Source: an uncultured Vogesella sp. (GTDB lineage Bacteria > Pseudomonadota > Gammaproteobacteria > Burkholderiales > Chromobacteriaceae). From it: a stretch of 10,199 bases of DNA. Within the stretch, counting starts at the first letter, position 1; every line of letters starts with the position of its first letter. The notes under the pieces are model-generated. The model saw only the letters and a list, made by a program, of their open reading frames with translations, was not told the DNA's origin and ran no database searches. The stretch covers positions 1 through 10,199 of the forward strand of contig CAMLGD010000112.1 of assembly GCA_946479405.1 (NCBI GenBank), given 5' to 3'. Shown here piece after piece: positions 1 through 8,941 of this stretch. The position numbers and the translations under genes are program-made.

Positions 1-185
1 GCGTACAGGAACAGCGAGCGTGCCAGCCGGTGCTTGAGGCTGCCGGTGGGGTGGGTGGATTCGTCCTTGAAATACAGCTGGATGTCCGGCGCGGACGGTA
101 TCTGCAGCGGAATCAGGTGGGTATCGCTGGAGCGGTTGAAGTCGGCCTCGATCTTGCGAATGGCCTGCATCAGCCAGGTTCTCAT
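1..185 (-). CDS. PLP-dependent cysteine synthase/cysteine desulfhydrase-like protein, N-terminal part (cut by left edge)
   Basis: Sixty-one codons are visible, from an ATG at 185 reading leftward off the window. The protein starts [16 protein letters not shown] and contains the segment [20 protein letters not shown] (residues 38-57). This is the fold-type II PLP pattern in which the lysine of GSLKHR (K51) forms the Schiff base with pyridoxal phosphate. The opening resembles the family annotated as 'PLP-dependent cysteine synthase family protein', which I recall includes the mycobacterial L-cysteine desulfhydrase Cds1. Members are usually about 350 residues, so most of the gene lies outside the window. 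The start is supported by an AGGGAG ribosome binding site about 9 bases upstream. It follows the LysR gene by 25 bases on the same strand and is probably co-transcribed with it. The family is confident. Whether it makes cysteine or breaks it down to sulfide, ammonia and pyruvate cannot be told from this fragment. Confidence 0.85.
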   Translation of the reverse strand, partial: MRTWLMQAIRKIEADFNRSSDTHLIPLQIPSAPDIQLYFKDESTHPTGSLKHRLARSLFLY

Positions 186-187
186 GG

Positions 188-198
188 GTGTCTCCCTT
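188..198 (-). promoter_or_regulatory. Ribosome binding site of the PLP-enzyme gene
   Basis: On the minus strand the sequence AAGGGAGACACCC directly precedes the ATG at 185. AGGGAG is a strong Shine-Dalgarno match at normal spacing and fixes the start of the truncated gene. It lies in the 25-base gap after the LysR stop codon, which favours one transcript for both genes. Confidence 0.6.
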
Positions 199-210
199 GT
201 TGTTTCTCGG

Positions 211-1149
211 TTATGGCGCGTCGGCGGCAAGGTTGGCCGCCGTCATGCCGCCGCTATGTTGTTGTCCCACGCCCTGCAAGGTGCTGACAAAGGCCGCCAC
301 CAGTGGCGAACTGTCGTGCTGGCGCCAGGCCACCGCCAGGGTCATGTAGGCATCGGCGTCGTTCAGCGGCAGGTAGTGGATGTCCGGCAGGTGCACACAT
401 TGTAGCGGCGTGGGCAACACGGCGATGCCCAGTCCGGCCGCCACCAGCCCGATCTGGGTGGTGGCTTCGCCGGCCAGCTGGTGTACCTGCCATTCAAAGC
501 CGCTTTGCCGTGCCAGGCTGTGCAGGCGGGCATTCAGCCAGTTGCCGTTGCCGGCCGGGTAGCCGATCACCCGCTCGCCGGCCAGCTCGGCAAGGCTCAC
601 GCTGTCACGCGCGGCCAACGGGTGGCCGGCGGGCAGCACCACGCTCAGCCGGTCGCGCTTGACCTCGCGCACTTCCAGCCCCGGTGTGTCCTCGTCGCGG
701 TTGAAGCGCACCACGCCGACATCCAGCTTGCGCTGGCGCAGCAGCTGGAACTGCTCGCGGGTGAACAGTTCGTGAAAGTGCAGGGTAACGTCCGGATGGC
801 TGGCGCGAAACTGTTGCAATGTTGCCGGCAGTACCGCCATCAGCGGCAGCGACGAGGTGAAGCCGATGCGCAGCTCGCCGATTTCGCCGCGTGCCGCGCG
901 GCGTGCTTCGTCGGCTGCCAGCCGTGCGTCTTCCAGCAGCGCGCGGGCGCGCAGCAAAAAGCGCTCGCCGGCGGCGGTGAGGCGCACCGCGCGCTGGTGG
1001 CGCTCCAGCAGCTGCACGCCCAGCTCTGTTTCCAGCGCGCGGATCTGCTGGCTCAGCGGCGGCTGGGCGATGTGCAGCCGCTCGGCGGCGCGGGTGAAGT
1101 GCAGCTCTTCGGCTACCGCGACGAAGTAGCGCAGATGACGTAGTTCCAT
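211..1149 (-). CDS. LysR-family transcriptional regulator (YnfL-like)
   Basis: This is a 312-residue DNA-binding regulator of the LysR family. The N-terminus, [20 protein letters not shown], leads into the winged helix-turn-helix at about residues 3-62, with the recognition region [20 protein letters not shown] at 21-40. A linker helix follows at about 63-90, then the periplasmic-binding-like effector domain from about 91 ([10 protein letters not shown]) to about 295. The opening and the [10 protein letters not shown] stretch resemble E. coli YnfL and the BenM/CatM type. I chose the ATG at 1149 because the family begins here; the open frame continues upstream to 1365, but that would run through the divergent gene. 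The ribosome binding site is weak. LysR proteins usually control the divergent gene and their own promoter, so the MFS/RidA pair across the 100-base gap is the likely target. The downstream PLP enzyme would be read with it. The ligand is unknown. The tail after about 295 (GVGQQHSGG and on) is low-complexity and probably disordered. Confidence 0.93.
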   Translation of the reverse strand: MELRHLRYFVAVAEELHFTRAAERLHIAQPPLSQQIRALETELGVQLLERHQRAVRLTAAGERFLLRARALLEDARLAADEARRAARGEIGELRIGFTSSLPLMAVLPATLQQFRASHPDVTLHFHELFTREQFQLLRQRKLDVGVVRFNRDEDTPGLEVREVKRDRLSVVLPAGHPLAARDSVSLAELAGERVIGYPAGNGNWLNARLHSLARQSGFEWQVHQLAGEATTQIGLVAAGLGIAVLPTPLQCVHLPDIHYLPLNDADAYMTLAVAWRQHDSSPLVAAFVSTLQGVGQQHSGGMTAANLAADAP

Positions 1150-1249
1150 TGATATGTTTTTCGTCTTAAAACACGATGAAATATATATTGGACCTTGCTT
1201 GTGTGCCAGCCTAGTCTGGCGTTGTCGAGTCAGTTTTTGTGGTGTTGTG
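1150..1249. promoter_or_regulatory. Divergent control region between lysR and MFS genes, candidate LysR operators
   Basis: This 100-base gap is clearly more AT-rich than the flanking genes and should hold both promoters. Two inverted repeats stand out. TCGT-N8-ACGA lies at 1161-1176, next to an ATATATAT run at 1181-1188. GCCAG-N6-CTGGC lies at 1205-1220. Either could be a regulator half-site pair; neither is a clean T-N11-A LysR box that I can defend. A poor rightward -35-like TTGGAC sits at 1188-1193 without a convincing -10 element. The region's role is expected from the divergent arrangement. The exact sites are tentative. Confidence 0.45.
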
Positions 1250-2488
1250 ATGTCTACTGCGACCTGCGCCGCGTCTGCGGCCAACCTTTCCGCCCAGCCG
1301 CATGCCGGCGGCTCCAGCGCCTGGTGGCGCGCCACCTGGGCTGCTGCCATCGGCGGTTTTGCCACTTTTGCCCTGCTGTATGGCGCGCAGCCGCTGATGC
1401 CGCTGCTGGCCGCGCATTATGGTCTTTCCCCGGCCGCTGCCAGTGGCGTGCTGTCGGTGGCCACGCTGCCGATGGCGCTGATGTTGATCCCGGCCAGCCT
1501 GCTGGCCGAGCGCTTTGGCCGCACCCGGCTGATGGTGGCATCGCTTGCCGGCGGGGTGCTGCTGTCCTGGCTGGCGGCGTTTACCGATAGCTATGCCTGG
1601 CTGCTGTTGTGGCGCGGGCTGTTTGGCGTGGTGATGGCCGGCCTGCCGGCACTGGCGCTGTCCTATCTGTCGGAGGAGCTGGACGCCGGCTCGCTGGGCA
1701 AGGCGGTGGGCTTGTATATCGCCGGCAATGCGCTGGGCGGTATGAGCGGCCGCTATCTGGCCGCGGTGGTGGCCGATGCCGGCGGGGTACAGCATGGGCT
1801 GCTGGCGCTGGCGGCGCTGGGTACCCTGGCGGCGCTGGGTTTCTGGAAGCTGCTGCCGGAATCGCGTCGTTTTGTGGCGCGGCCGCTATCGCTGGCCAGC
1901 GTGCTGGCCGACAGCCGCCAGCATTGGCGCGATCCGGGGCTGGCGCGCCTGTTCGTGCTGGGTTTCATGCTGATGGGCGGCTTCGTCAGCCTGTACAACT
2001 ACCTGGGCTTCCGCCTGCAGGCGGCGCCGTTCTCGCTGAGTCAGAGCACCATCGGCCTGATCTTCCTGCTGTACGTGGTGGGCATGGCGGCGTCTACACT
2101 GGCCGGCCGTATGGCCGACCGCCTGGGGCGGCGCGAGGTGCTGTGGAAAATGGTGGCGCTGATGCTGCCGGCCATCGCGCTGACGCTGGCCAACAGCCTG
2201 TGGCTGGTGGTGATCGGCGTCGGGCTGTTCACCTTCGGCTTCTTCGCCGCACATGCGGTAGCCGCCAGCTGGGTGGGCCGCCGTGCCAGCCATGCCCGCG
2301 GCCTGGCCTCGGCGTTCTATCTCACCTCATACTATGTCGGTTCGGCTTTCCTGGGCTCCGGTTCCGGGCTGATGTGGCGGCTGGATGGCTGGCAGGGTGT
2401 GGCCGGGCTGATCGCCGCGCTGCTGGTGTTGTGCCTGTGGCTGACCTGGCAATTGCGCCGGGTGGAGCCGTTGCCGCAAGTTGTCTGA
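1250..2488 (+). CDS. MFS transporter, YnfM-like drug/metabolite exporter
   Basis: This is a 412-residue inner-membrane major facilitator, the usual size for a 12-helix member. A polar N-terminal tail of about 30 residues precedes the first helix, AAAIGGFATFALLYGAQPLM (31-50). The loop 2-3 signature is LLAERFGRTRLM (84-95), and its repeat after helix 8 is LAGRMADRLGRREVL (284-298), as expected for two six-helix halves. The FALLYGAQPLMPL stretch and overall pattern resemble E. coli YnfM and related putative arabinose/drug efflux proteins. The ATG at 1250 is preferred; the frame is open back to 1154, but that portion is the AT-rich control region and is not transporter-like. No strong ribosome binding site precedes it. 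It is divergent from the LysR gene and only 9 bases ahead of the RidA gene, so it is probably LysR-regulated and co-transcribed with RidA. The substrate is unknown; export of an amino acid or toxic metabolite is inferred. Confidence 0.92.
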   Translation: MSTATCAASAANLSAQPHAGGSSAWWRATWAAAIGGFATFALLYGAQPLMPLLAAHYGLSPAAASGVLSVATLPMALMLIPASLLAERFGRTRLMVASLAGGVLLSWLAAFTDSYAWLLLWRGLFGVVMAGLPALALSYLSEELDAGSLGKAVGLYIAGNALGGMSGRYLAAVVADAGGVQHGLLALAALGTLAALGFWKLLPESRRFVARPLSLASVLADSRQHWRDPGLARLFVLGFMLMGGFVSLYNYLGFRLQAAPFSLSQSTIGLIFLLYVVGMAASTLAGRMADRLGRREVLWKMVALMLPAIALTLANSLWLVVIGVGLFTFGFFAAHAVAASWVGRRASHARGLASAFYLTSYYVGSAFLGSGSGLMWRLDGWQGVAGLIAALLVLCLWLTWQLRRVEPLPQVV

Positions 2489-2494
2489 GGAGAG
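2486..2494 (+). promoter_or_regulatory. Ribosome binding site of the RidA gene overlapping the MFS stop codon
   Basis: TGAGGAGAG combines the TGA stop of the exporter with a GAGGAGA Shine-Dalgarno sequence about 5 bases before the RidA ATG at 2498. Sharing bases between the stop and the next ribosome binding site indicates translational coupling within one operon. Confidence 0.6.
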
Positions 2495-2497
2495 GAT

Positions 2498-2968
2498 ATG
2501 GCAGCAGAACAAACGTTGGCCGCATGCTGTGCCGATGTCGGGCTGGACCCGGCGGAGGCGCTGCAGATCGGTGGTCAGTACACGCCGGTGTTGCGGCATG
2601 GCGATGAGGTGTTCATCAGTGGCCAGGTGCCGCGGGTGGGAGATACGGTGGTGGTCACCGGCAAGGTGGGCGACGACTGCAGCGAAGACGCCGCCTGTCA
2701 GGCGGCACGCATCAGCGCCTTGCGCTGCCTGATTCTGCTGCAGCAGACGCTGGGTTCGTTACAGGCGGTGGCGCGGGTGTTGCGCATGAATGTGTATGTG
2801 CAGAGTGCAGCGGGCTTTAGCCGCCAGAGCGAGGTGGCCAATGCCGCCTCCGAGGTGCTGTACCGGGTGCTTGGCGACGCCGGCGTGCATACCCGCACCT
2901 CGCTGGGGGTGTATCAACTGCCGAAGAATGCCGCGGTGGAAATCGATATGCAGGTGGCGGTACGCCCG

Positions 2969-2989
<21 letters not shown>
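2498..2989 (+). CDS. RidA/YjgF/UK114 family protein, probable imine/enamine deaminase
   Basis: This 163-residue protein belongs to the RidA superfamily, in the slightly longer (about 150 residue) subgroup rather than the 128-residue RidA type. RidA proteins hydrolyse reactive 2-aminoacrylate and related imines, released by PLP enzymes, to 2-keto acids and ammonia. The core runs from about 26 ([20 protein letters not shown]) to 155. The C-terminal motif is [20 protein letters not shown] (132-151). In it R133 lies exactly seven residues before LPK, the spacing of the catalytic arginine R105 in E. coli RidA, and E148 matches the conserved glutamate. This suggests an active deaminase. A good ribosome binding site (GAGGAGA) precedes the ATG. 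The gene sits 9 bases after the exporter and ends inside the 3' end of the opposing chemoreceptor gene. Four cysteines (C10, C11, C61, C77) are more than usual. The true substrate is not predictable; subgroup members are often uncharacterised. Confidence 0.9.
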
Positions 2990-4594
<1,605 letters not shown>

Positions 4595-4747
4595 GATGGT
4601 GCCTCCATGGCGTTGGCGTATGCATTCTGCCGACAGCGTTGCTGTTGACTATAGGCCATGATGCCGGCAACCATGCCGCCCGGCTGGTGAAATCGGCGGG
4701 GGCATGTAAAATGGAGACTCCTGCGTAATAAGGGGTCTCCCTGTCCA
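4595..4747. promoter_or_regulatory. Divergent control region between chemoreceptor and corC-like genes
   Basis: This 153-base gap should hold both promoters. Leftward, TATAGT (4653 to 4648 on the minus strand) is a 5-of-6 match to a sigma-70 -10 element. The overlapping GCCTATAG matches 6 of 8 positions of the flagellar sigma-28 -10 element, but the upstream half is poor. Rightward, TAAAAT at 4707-4712 is the best -10-like sequence, without a good -35. CATGCC at 4672-4677 can also pair with GGCATG at 4701-4706. No coding frame here is convincing. Confidence 0.4.
4713..4740 (+). promoter_or_regulatory. Leader hairpin covering the ribosome binding site of the corC-like gene
   Basis: GGAGACTCC at 4713-4721 pairs with GGGGTCTCC at 4732-4740, giving a 9-bp stem with one G-U pair and a 10-base loop. 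It ends 7 bases before the ATG at 4748. The only purine-rich ribosome binding candidate, AAGGGG at 4730-4735, lies mostly in the 3' arm, so folding would hide it. The structure is seen directly in the sequence; a role in translation control is inferred. If transcription starts at the TAAAAT element (about 4719), only part of the hairpin would be present in the RNA. Confidence 0.45.
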
Positions 4748-6052
4748 ATGGACGTGCTCATATTAGTTGTCCTGTTTTTGCTTAACGGCATTTTTGCCAT
4801 GACCGAAATCGCCATCGTCTCCTCGCGCAAGGTTCGCCTGCAGCAGTGGGCAGAAGAAGGCAACCGCGGCGCCGCCGCCGCGCTACGGCTCGCCGAAGAG
4901 CCGACCCGTTTTCTCTCTACCATCCAGATCGGCATCACCCTGATCGGCATTCTGTCCGGTGCCTTCGGTGAGGCCGCCATTGCCGACCGCCTGCAAACCT
5001 ATCTGGTGACCGTACCGCTGCTGGCCGAGCTGGCTCGCCCGATTGCGCTGGGTGTGACGGTGATTCTGATTACCTACTTCTCGCTGATCATCGGCGAACT
5101 GGTGCCCAAGCGGGTGGGCATGCAGAACCCGGAACTGCTGGCCTCCATTCTGGCCCGTCCCATGCTGCTGCTGGCCCGCTTCACGTCGCCGCTGGTGCGC
5201 TTGCTGAGCCTGTCCACCGAGGCGGTGTTGCGCCTGCTGGGGGTGAAAAAGAACACCGACCCGTCGATCACCGAAGAAGAAATCAAGGTGCTGATGGAGC
5301 AGGGCGCCGAGGAAGGCATCTTCGAGCGTGCCGAGCAGGAACTGGTGGAAAACATCTTCAGCCTGGACGAGAAGAAGGTGGTTTCCATCATGACGCCGCG
5401 CAAGGACATCGTGGTGCTGGACGTGGAAGACCCGATCGAGGAAAACCTGCGCATCGTGCGCGGCAGCGTGTTCACCCGCTACCCGGTGGTGAAGGGTGGC
5501 TTCGAAAACGTGCTGGGCTTCGTGCAGGCCAAGGATCTGCTGCACCGCCTGCTGGAAGACAAGTCGGTGACGCTGGAAGGGCTGACCCACCCGCCGCTGT
5601 ACGTGCCGGAAGCGATTACCCCGATGCAGTTGCTGGAGCAGTTCAAGCGCACCCGCAACCACACCGCGCTGGTGGTGGACGAGTACGGCGAGATCGAAGG
5701 CCTGGTGTCGATCAACGACGTGCTGGAAGCCATCGTCGGCGACCTGCCGACCGATATTTCCGATAGCGATCAGGAAATCGTGCAGCGCGACGACGGTAGC
5801 TGGCTGGTGGACGGCATGATGGCACTGGACGACTTCAAGGAACACTTCGACCTGGACAGCATCGAGGGCGAGGAGTCCGGCGACTTCCAGACCCTGGGCG
5901 GTTTCGTGATGTTCATGCTGGGCAAGGTGCCTGCCGCCGCCGACAAGGTGGAGTGGCACGGCTTCGTGTTCGAGGTGGTGGACATGGATCGCACCCGTGT
6001 CGACAAGGTGCTGGTGATTGCGCCGCCGGCGGAAGCCAACGCCACGCCGTAA
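4748..6052 (+). CDS. CNNM/DUF21-CBS-CorC_HlyC domain membrane protein (hemolysin-family, putative ion transport/magnesium-cobalt efflux)
   Basis: This 434-residue protein has full family length. Residues 1-180 form the CNNM (DUF21) membrane domain, with helices near 1-18, 58-75, 98-119 and 130-155. Its conserved signatures are IQIGITLIGILSGAFGE (59-75) and GELVPKRVGMQNPE (116-129). An acidic linker (TEEEIKVLMEQGAEEG, 175-190) leads to a pair of CBS domains at about 212-332 (IMTPRKDI at 214-221, VVDEYGEIEGLVSINDVLE at 309-327). The CorC_HlyC domain follows at about 345-425. Relatives of this architecture are magnesium/cobalt efflux proteins (CorB/CorC, MpfA, YhdP) in which CBS domains bind ATP-Mg. 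The older name 'hemolysin' is misleading. The ATG at 4748 is the only sensible start, because the family begins at this point and no in-frame upstream start lies near. It is transcribed alone and ends in a strong terminator. The transported ion is not proven by sequence. Confidence 0.93.
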   Translation: MDVLILVVLFLLNGIFAMTEIAIVSSRKVRLQQWAEEGNRGAAAALRLAEEPTRFLSTIQIGITLIGILSGAFGEAAIADRLQTYLVTVPLLAELARPIALGVTVILITYFSLIIGELVPKRVGMQNPELLASILARPMLLLARFTSPLVRLLSLSTEAVLRLLGVKKNTDPSITEEEIKVLMEQGAEEGIFERAEQELVENIFSLDEKKVVSIMTPRKDIVVLDVEDPIEENLRIVRGSVFTRYPVVKGGFENVLGFVQAKDLLHRLLEDKSVTLEGLTHPPLYVPEAITPMQLLEQFKRTRNHTALVVDEYGEIEGLVSINDVLEAIVGDLPTDISDSDQEIVQRDDGSWLVDGMMALDDFKEHFDLDSIEGEESGDFQTLGGFVMFMLGKVPAAADKVEWHGFVFEVVDMDRTRVDKVLVIAPPAEANATP

Positions 6053-6074
6053 GCGTAGCGCCCGCTATAAGCAA

Positions 6075-6099
6075 AACGCCCCGCCTGCCGCGGGGCGTT
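6075..6099. terminator. Bidirectional intrinsic terminator between convergent genes
   Basis: AACGCCCCG at 6075-6083 and CGGGGCGTT at 6091-6099 form a perfect 9-bp GC-rich stem with a 7-base loop. On the minus strand the stem is followed by TT, making a TTTT run with the stem end, so it fits best as terminator of the GGDEF/EAL gene ending at 6149. It lies 22 bases after the corC-like stop codon and can serve that gene too, although the rightward side has no T run. The 96-base convergent gap holds no gene. Confidence 0.8.
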
Positions 6100-6148
6100 G
6101 TCATGTTGGCCGCAGTGTGGCTTGCCGCCCGTGCCGTCGGGGAGGTGC

Positions 6149-8740
6149 CTAGCCGGATTGTCGGCAGAACGCCAGGTAGTCGGCCTCCGGCATCGGCCGT
6201 GCCAGATAGTAACCCTGCACGTAATGGCAACCATGCTGTTGCAGGAAAGCCAGCTGTGCCGCGGTTTCCACGCCTTCGGCCACGGTTTGCACGCCGATGG
6301 CGCGCGCCAGCGCCAGGATGGCTTCCACCACGGCCTGGTTGCGCGGGTTGTCGGCCAGGCTGCCGATGAAGCGCTGGTCGATCTTTACCTTGTCCACCGG
6401 CAGCTCCACCAGATAGTTGAGCGAGGAATAACCGGCGCCAAAGTCATCGATGGCAATGCGGAAGCCGGCGGCGCGCAATTCTTGCAGGGTGCTGCCGATA
6501 GCGGCCAGATCCTGGATCAGCGTCGATTCGGTGAGCTCCAGCTCCACGCACGATGGATCGATGCCGCTGGCCTGCAGCTGCCGCGTCAGCTTGCCCGGCA
6601 AGTCCCCCAGCGCCAATTGCTTGGCCGACAGGTTGATGCTGACAATCTGCGGCAGGCCGGCATCGCGGCTGCGGGCGACAAAATCGCAGGCGCTATCGAG
6701 CACGAAGTCGCCGATGGCCTCGATCAGGCCGTGGTTCTCGGCAAACGGGATGAACACGCCCGGGGACGCATTGTTGCCGCCCTGCGGCCAACGTAGCAGC
6801 GCCTCGGCATAGGGCGCCAGACCCGGCTGCTGCGGCACGATGGGCTGGTAGTGCAGGGTGAAGGCGCGCTGTTTGACCGCGCTGCGCAGGTGGGTGAACA
6901 GCGCCATTTCCTCTTTCAGCCGCTCGCCGATGGCCGGTTCGAAGAAGCTGTAGCGATTGCGCCCCATGGCTTTGGACTGGTACATGGCGGCATCGGCATG
7001 CTTGAGCAGGGTGGTGACGTTGTCGCCATCCTCCGGGTACATGGCAATACCCAGGCTGCCGCCGATCTCGGCATCGCGTTCGGTCAGGCGGAATGGCAGG
7101 CCCAGCACCTGCAGCAGTGCTTCGCAGATCAGCGCCACCTGGTTCGGCGTGCTGTCGCGCAGCACCAGGCAGAATTCGTCGCCGGACAGCCGCGACACGG
7201 TGTCCTCGATGCGCACGGTGCCGCGCAGACGCTCGGCCACGTCCATCAGCAGCTCGTCGCCGGCCTTGTGGCCCATGGTGTCGTTGACGAACTTGAAGCG
7301 GTCCAGGTCCAGCATGATCACGGCAAAGCTCTGCTGCTCCTGGCGCGCAATCTCGATTTCGTGCTCCAGCCGGTTTTTCAGCATCACCCGGTTGGGCAGC
7401 GCGGTCAGCGGGTCGAAGTAGGCCATGCGCCGCAGCTGGTTCTCGGCGGCCTTCATCTGGGTGATGTCGGACAGGATGCCCACGTAGTGGGTGAGGCTGC
7501 CATCAGCGTCGTAGACGGCATTGATGGCCAGCAGCGCATGCACCAGCGCGCCATCGACATGGCGGTTGACGATCTCGCCCTGCCAGCGGCCGCGGTGCGA
7601 CAGTTCCTGCCACAGTTGCTGGTAAAACTCGTTCGGCTGGTGGCCGGAGCGCGAGATCGGCGGCCGCTGCCCCACCAGCTGTTCCAGCGTCAGGCCGGTC
7701 ATCTGCAGATAGGCCTGGTTGGCGGTGATGATGCGGGTGTCCGGCGTGGTGATCAGTACCGCGTTGTCAGTATTGCGGAACACGATCTCGTACAGGCGAC
7801 GGTGTTTTTCCGCTTCGCGGCGCTGGGCGATTTCACCTTCCAGCTGCTGGTTGGCCGCTTGCAGGTGGGCGGTGCGCTCGGCCACCTGCTGCGCCAGCTG
7901 TTGCTGGGTCTGGCGGTTGTCTTCCAGCGACTGGCGGAAGCGCCGCAACGCGGTGACGATGGGCTGGAAGCTGCGCTCCGGCTGCTGCGGCAGGTTGATG
8001 GCGGTGTCACCGGCGCTCAGCTGCAGCAGGGTGCGCTCGGTCAGGCGCATCTGGCTGCCGATGCGGCGGAAGGTGCGCATCAGCAACAGCAATACCACCA
8101 GCATCAGCGACAACAGCGGAATCTCCACCAGCTGGAAGCGGGTGGCGGTAGCGCGCAGGTTGCTGTCGAACGCCTGCTGCGTGGCCTGTTCCTGCAGTTG
8201 CACCAGGTCGGACAACTGCTCCATGTCGTCGCGCACCTGGCGGGTGACAAAAATGGCCTGGCGCTGCGCATGACGGCTGTCGGCCTGCACCAGCAGCAGC
8301 AAGCCGGCCACCTGCTGGCTGAAGCTGTTCAGATTGCGGCCGATCTGCTGCTGCAACTGCACGATTTCATCGTGGCGCAGCTGGCCGGGCGGCGGCGGCT
8401 GCAGTTGTGCCGGCAGCTTTTCCAGTTGCGCCAGCCGGGCTTCGATGTTGGCGATGCGGCGGTTGACTTCCAGGTACTTCAGCGTGTCGTCGTTGTCGTC
8501 TTCCAGCAGCTGGCTGAGCTGGTTCTGGATGATGCCCAGCAGGCTGAGCAATTTGCTGCTGGTCTGCAGGTTGGCCGCATGCACGCGGTTGATGTTGTTG
8601 AGCTCGCGCACCATGCGCTGGTTGGCGTGGTGGTAGAACAGCACGATGCCGCCCAGCATCGCCAGCAGCAACAGCAGCATCCAGCCCAGCTGTTTGCTGG
8701 GCGACTGCCTGGAAAAGAATGGGCGCAATGACATTGGCAC
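6149..8740 (-). CDS. Membrane-anchored PAS-GGDEF-EAL cyclic-di-GMP signalling protein (SGDEF variant)
   Basis: This protein of 863 residues is a predicted cyclic-di-GMP synthase/phosphodiesterase. Its order is: membrane helix about 19-37; periplasmic helical sensor about 38-203; second helix about 204-222; HAMP-like and coiled-coil linker about 223-312; PAS domain about 315-430; GGDEF domain about 438-600; EAL domain about 610-860. The cyclase motif is SGDEF (519-523) instead of GGDEF, with an intact inhibitory RxxD site (R510, D513) exactly five residues before it. EAL residues look complete: EALLRW (E646), N703, ELTE (E735), DDFGAGYSSL (D765, D766), K786, E822 and Q842. Phosphodiesterase activity is therefore likely, while cyclase activity is uncertain. 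The frame begins with GTG at 8740, but ATG at 8734 (MSLRPFF) is an equally good or better start; neither has a clear ribosome binding site. It is monocistronic, ending before a strong terminator and divergent from metY. The signal sensed is unknown. Confidence 0.95.
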   Translation of the reverse strand: MPMSLRPFFSRQSPSKQLGWMLLLLLAMLGGIVLFYHHANQRMVRELNNINRVHAANLQTSSKLLSLLGIIQNQLSQLLEDDNDDTLKYLEVNRRIANIEARLAQLEKLPAQLQPPPPGQLRHDEIVQLQQQIGRNLNSFSQQVAGLLLLVQADSRHAQRQAIFVTRQVRDDMEQLSDLVQLQEQATQQAFDSNLRATATRFQLVEIPLLSLMLVVLLLLMRTFRRIGSQMRLTERTLLQLSAGDTAINLPQQPERSFQPIVTALRRFRQSLEDNRQTQQQLAQQVAERTAHLQAANQQLEGEIAQRREAEKHRRLYEIVFRNTDNAVLITTPDTRIITANQAYLQMTGLTLEQLVGQRPPISRSGHQPNEFYQQLWQELSHRGRWQGEIVNRHVDGALVHALLAINAVYDADGSLTHYVGILSDITQMKAAENQLRRMAYFDPLTALPNRVMLKNRLEHEIEIARQEQQSFAVIMLDLDRFKFVNDTMGHKAGDELLMDVAERLRGTVRIEDTVSRLSGDEFCLVLRDSTPNQVALICEALLQVLGLPFRLTERDAEIGGSLGIAMYPEDGDNVTTLLKHADAAMYQSKAMGRNRYSFFEPAIGERLKEEMALFTHLRSAVKQRAFTLHYQPIVPQQPGLAPYAEALLRWPQGGNNASPGVFIPFAENHGLIEAIGDFVLDSACDFVARSRDAGLPQIVSINLSAKQLALGDLPGKLTRQLQASGIDPSCVELELTESTLIQDLAAIGSTLQELRAAGFRIAIDDFGAGYSSLNYLVELPVDKVKIDQRFIGSLADNPRNQAVVEAILALARAIGVQTVAEGVETAAQLAFLQQHGCHYVQGYYLARPMPEADYLAFCRQSG

Positions 8741-8941
8741 GATGGTGGCTAAAGGCTACTGCAGCATAGATGAAATATGGTTGGCAGGCTGCTCGCTCTA
8801 AGATCAGGCCGGCAGGCGGACGATCTTGATCAAGTTATGCAAAATTATTATTTTGCTGTGCGGCAACAGGGAGTTATGGTGGAGCGCGGCTGCATTTTCC
8901 GCCAGCCGTTCAATCAATACAACCCAACGGGACACAAAGAG
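8741..8941. promoter_or_regulatory. Divergent control region between the GGDEF/EAL gene and metY
   Basis: This 201-base gap has an AT-rich core (about 8826-8855) in otherwise GC-rich DNA. A perfect 10-bp palindrome, CTTGATCAAG, occupies 8825-8834, and GATC occurs three times between 8802 and 8831. GGCAGGC is repeated directly at 8783-8789 and 8812-8818. I see no convincing SAM or SAH riboswitch structure. No separate gene is supported here, although the metY frame is open through the right part. Confidence 0.5.
8826..8854 (+). promoter_or_regulatory. Candidate sigma-70 promoter of metY
   Basis: TTGATC (8826-8831) and TATTTT (8849-8854) are separated by 17 bases and each matches the consensus at 4 of 6 positions, in the most AT-rich part of the gap. 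The predicted leader to the ATG at 8942 is about 80 bases. The -35 element sits inside the CTTGATCAAG palindrome, so a protein bound there would block or modulate it. Start-site data are lacking. Confidence 0.4.

Noticed and set aside
1154..1249. N-terminal extension of the MFS gene from the ATG at 1154
   Set aside because: It would translate the AT-rich divergent control region. The added 32 residues do not look like a transporter N-terminus.
1150..1365. N-terminal extension of the LysR gene up to 1365
   Set aside because: It would add 72 residues unlike any LysR and overlap the divergent transporter. The family begins at MELRHLRYF.
4648..4680. Sigma-28 (FliA) promoter for the chemoreceptor
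   Set aside because: The GCCTATAG half matches 6 of 8 positions, but the upstream half at the required spacing matches only about 4 of 8. It is kept only as a remark in the control region entry.
4883..5959. Open frame of 358 codons antisense to the CorC-like gene
   Set aside because: It is rich in H and Q with no domain, and is fully covered by the conserved CNNM/CBS/CorC gene.
6851..8731. Long open frame of 626 codons on the plus strand opposite the GGDEF/EAL gene
   Set aside because: It is a shadow of GC-biased codon use in the real gene. Its translation is rich in Q, H, V, A and G without any recognisable domain, while the minus strand encodes complete PAS, GGDEF and EAL domains.
8741..8941. 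SAM or SAH riboswitch ahead of metY
   Set aside because: I could not find the paired stems or conserved cores of the SAM or SAH classes. The predicted leader is only about 80 bases.
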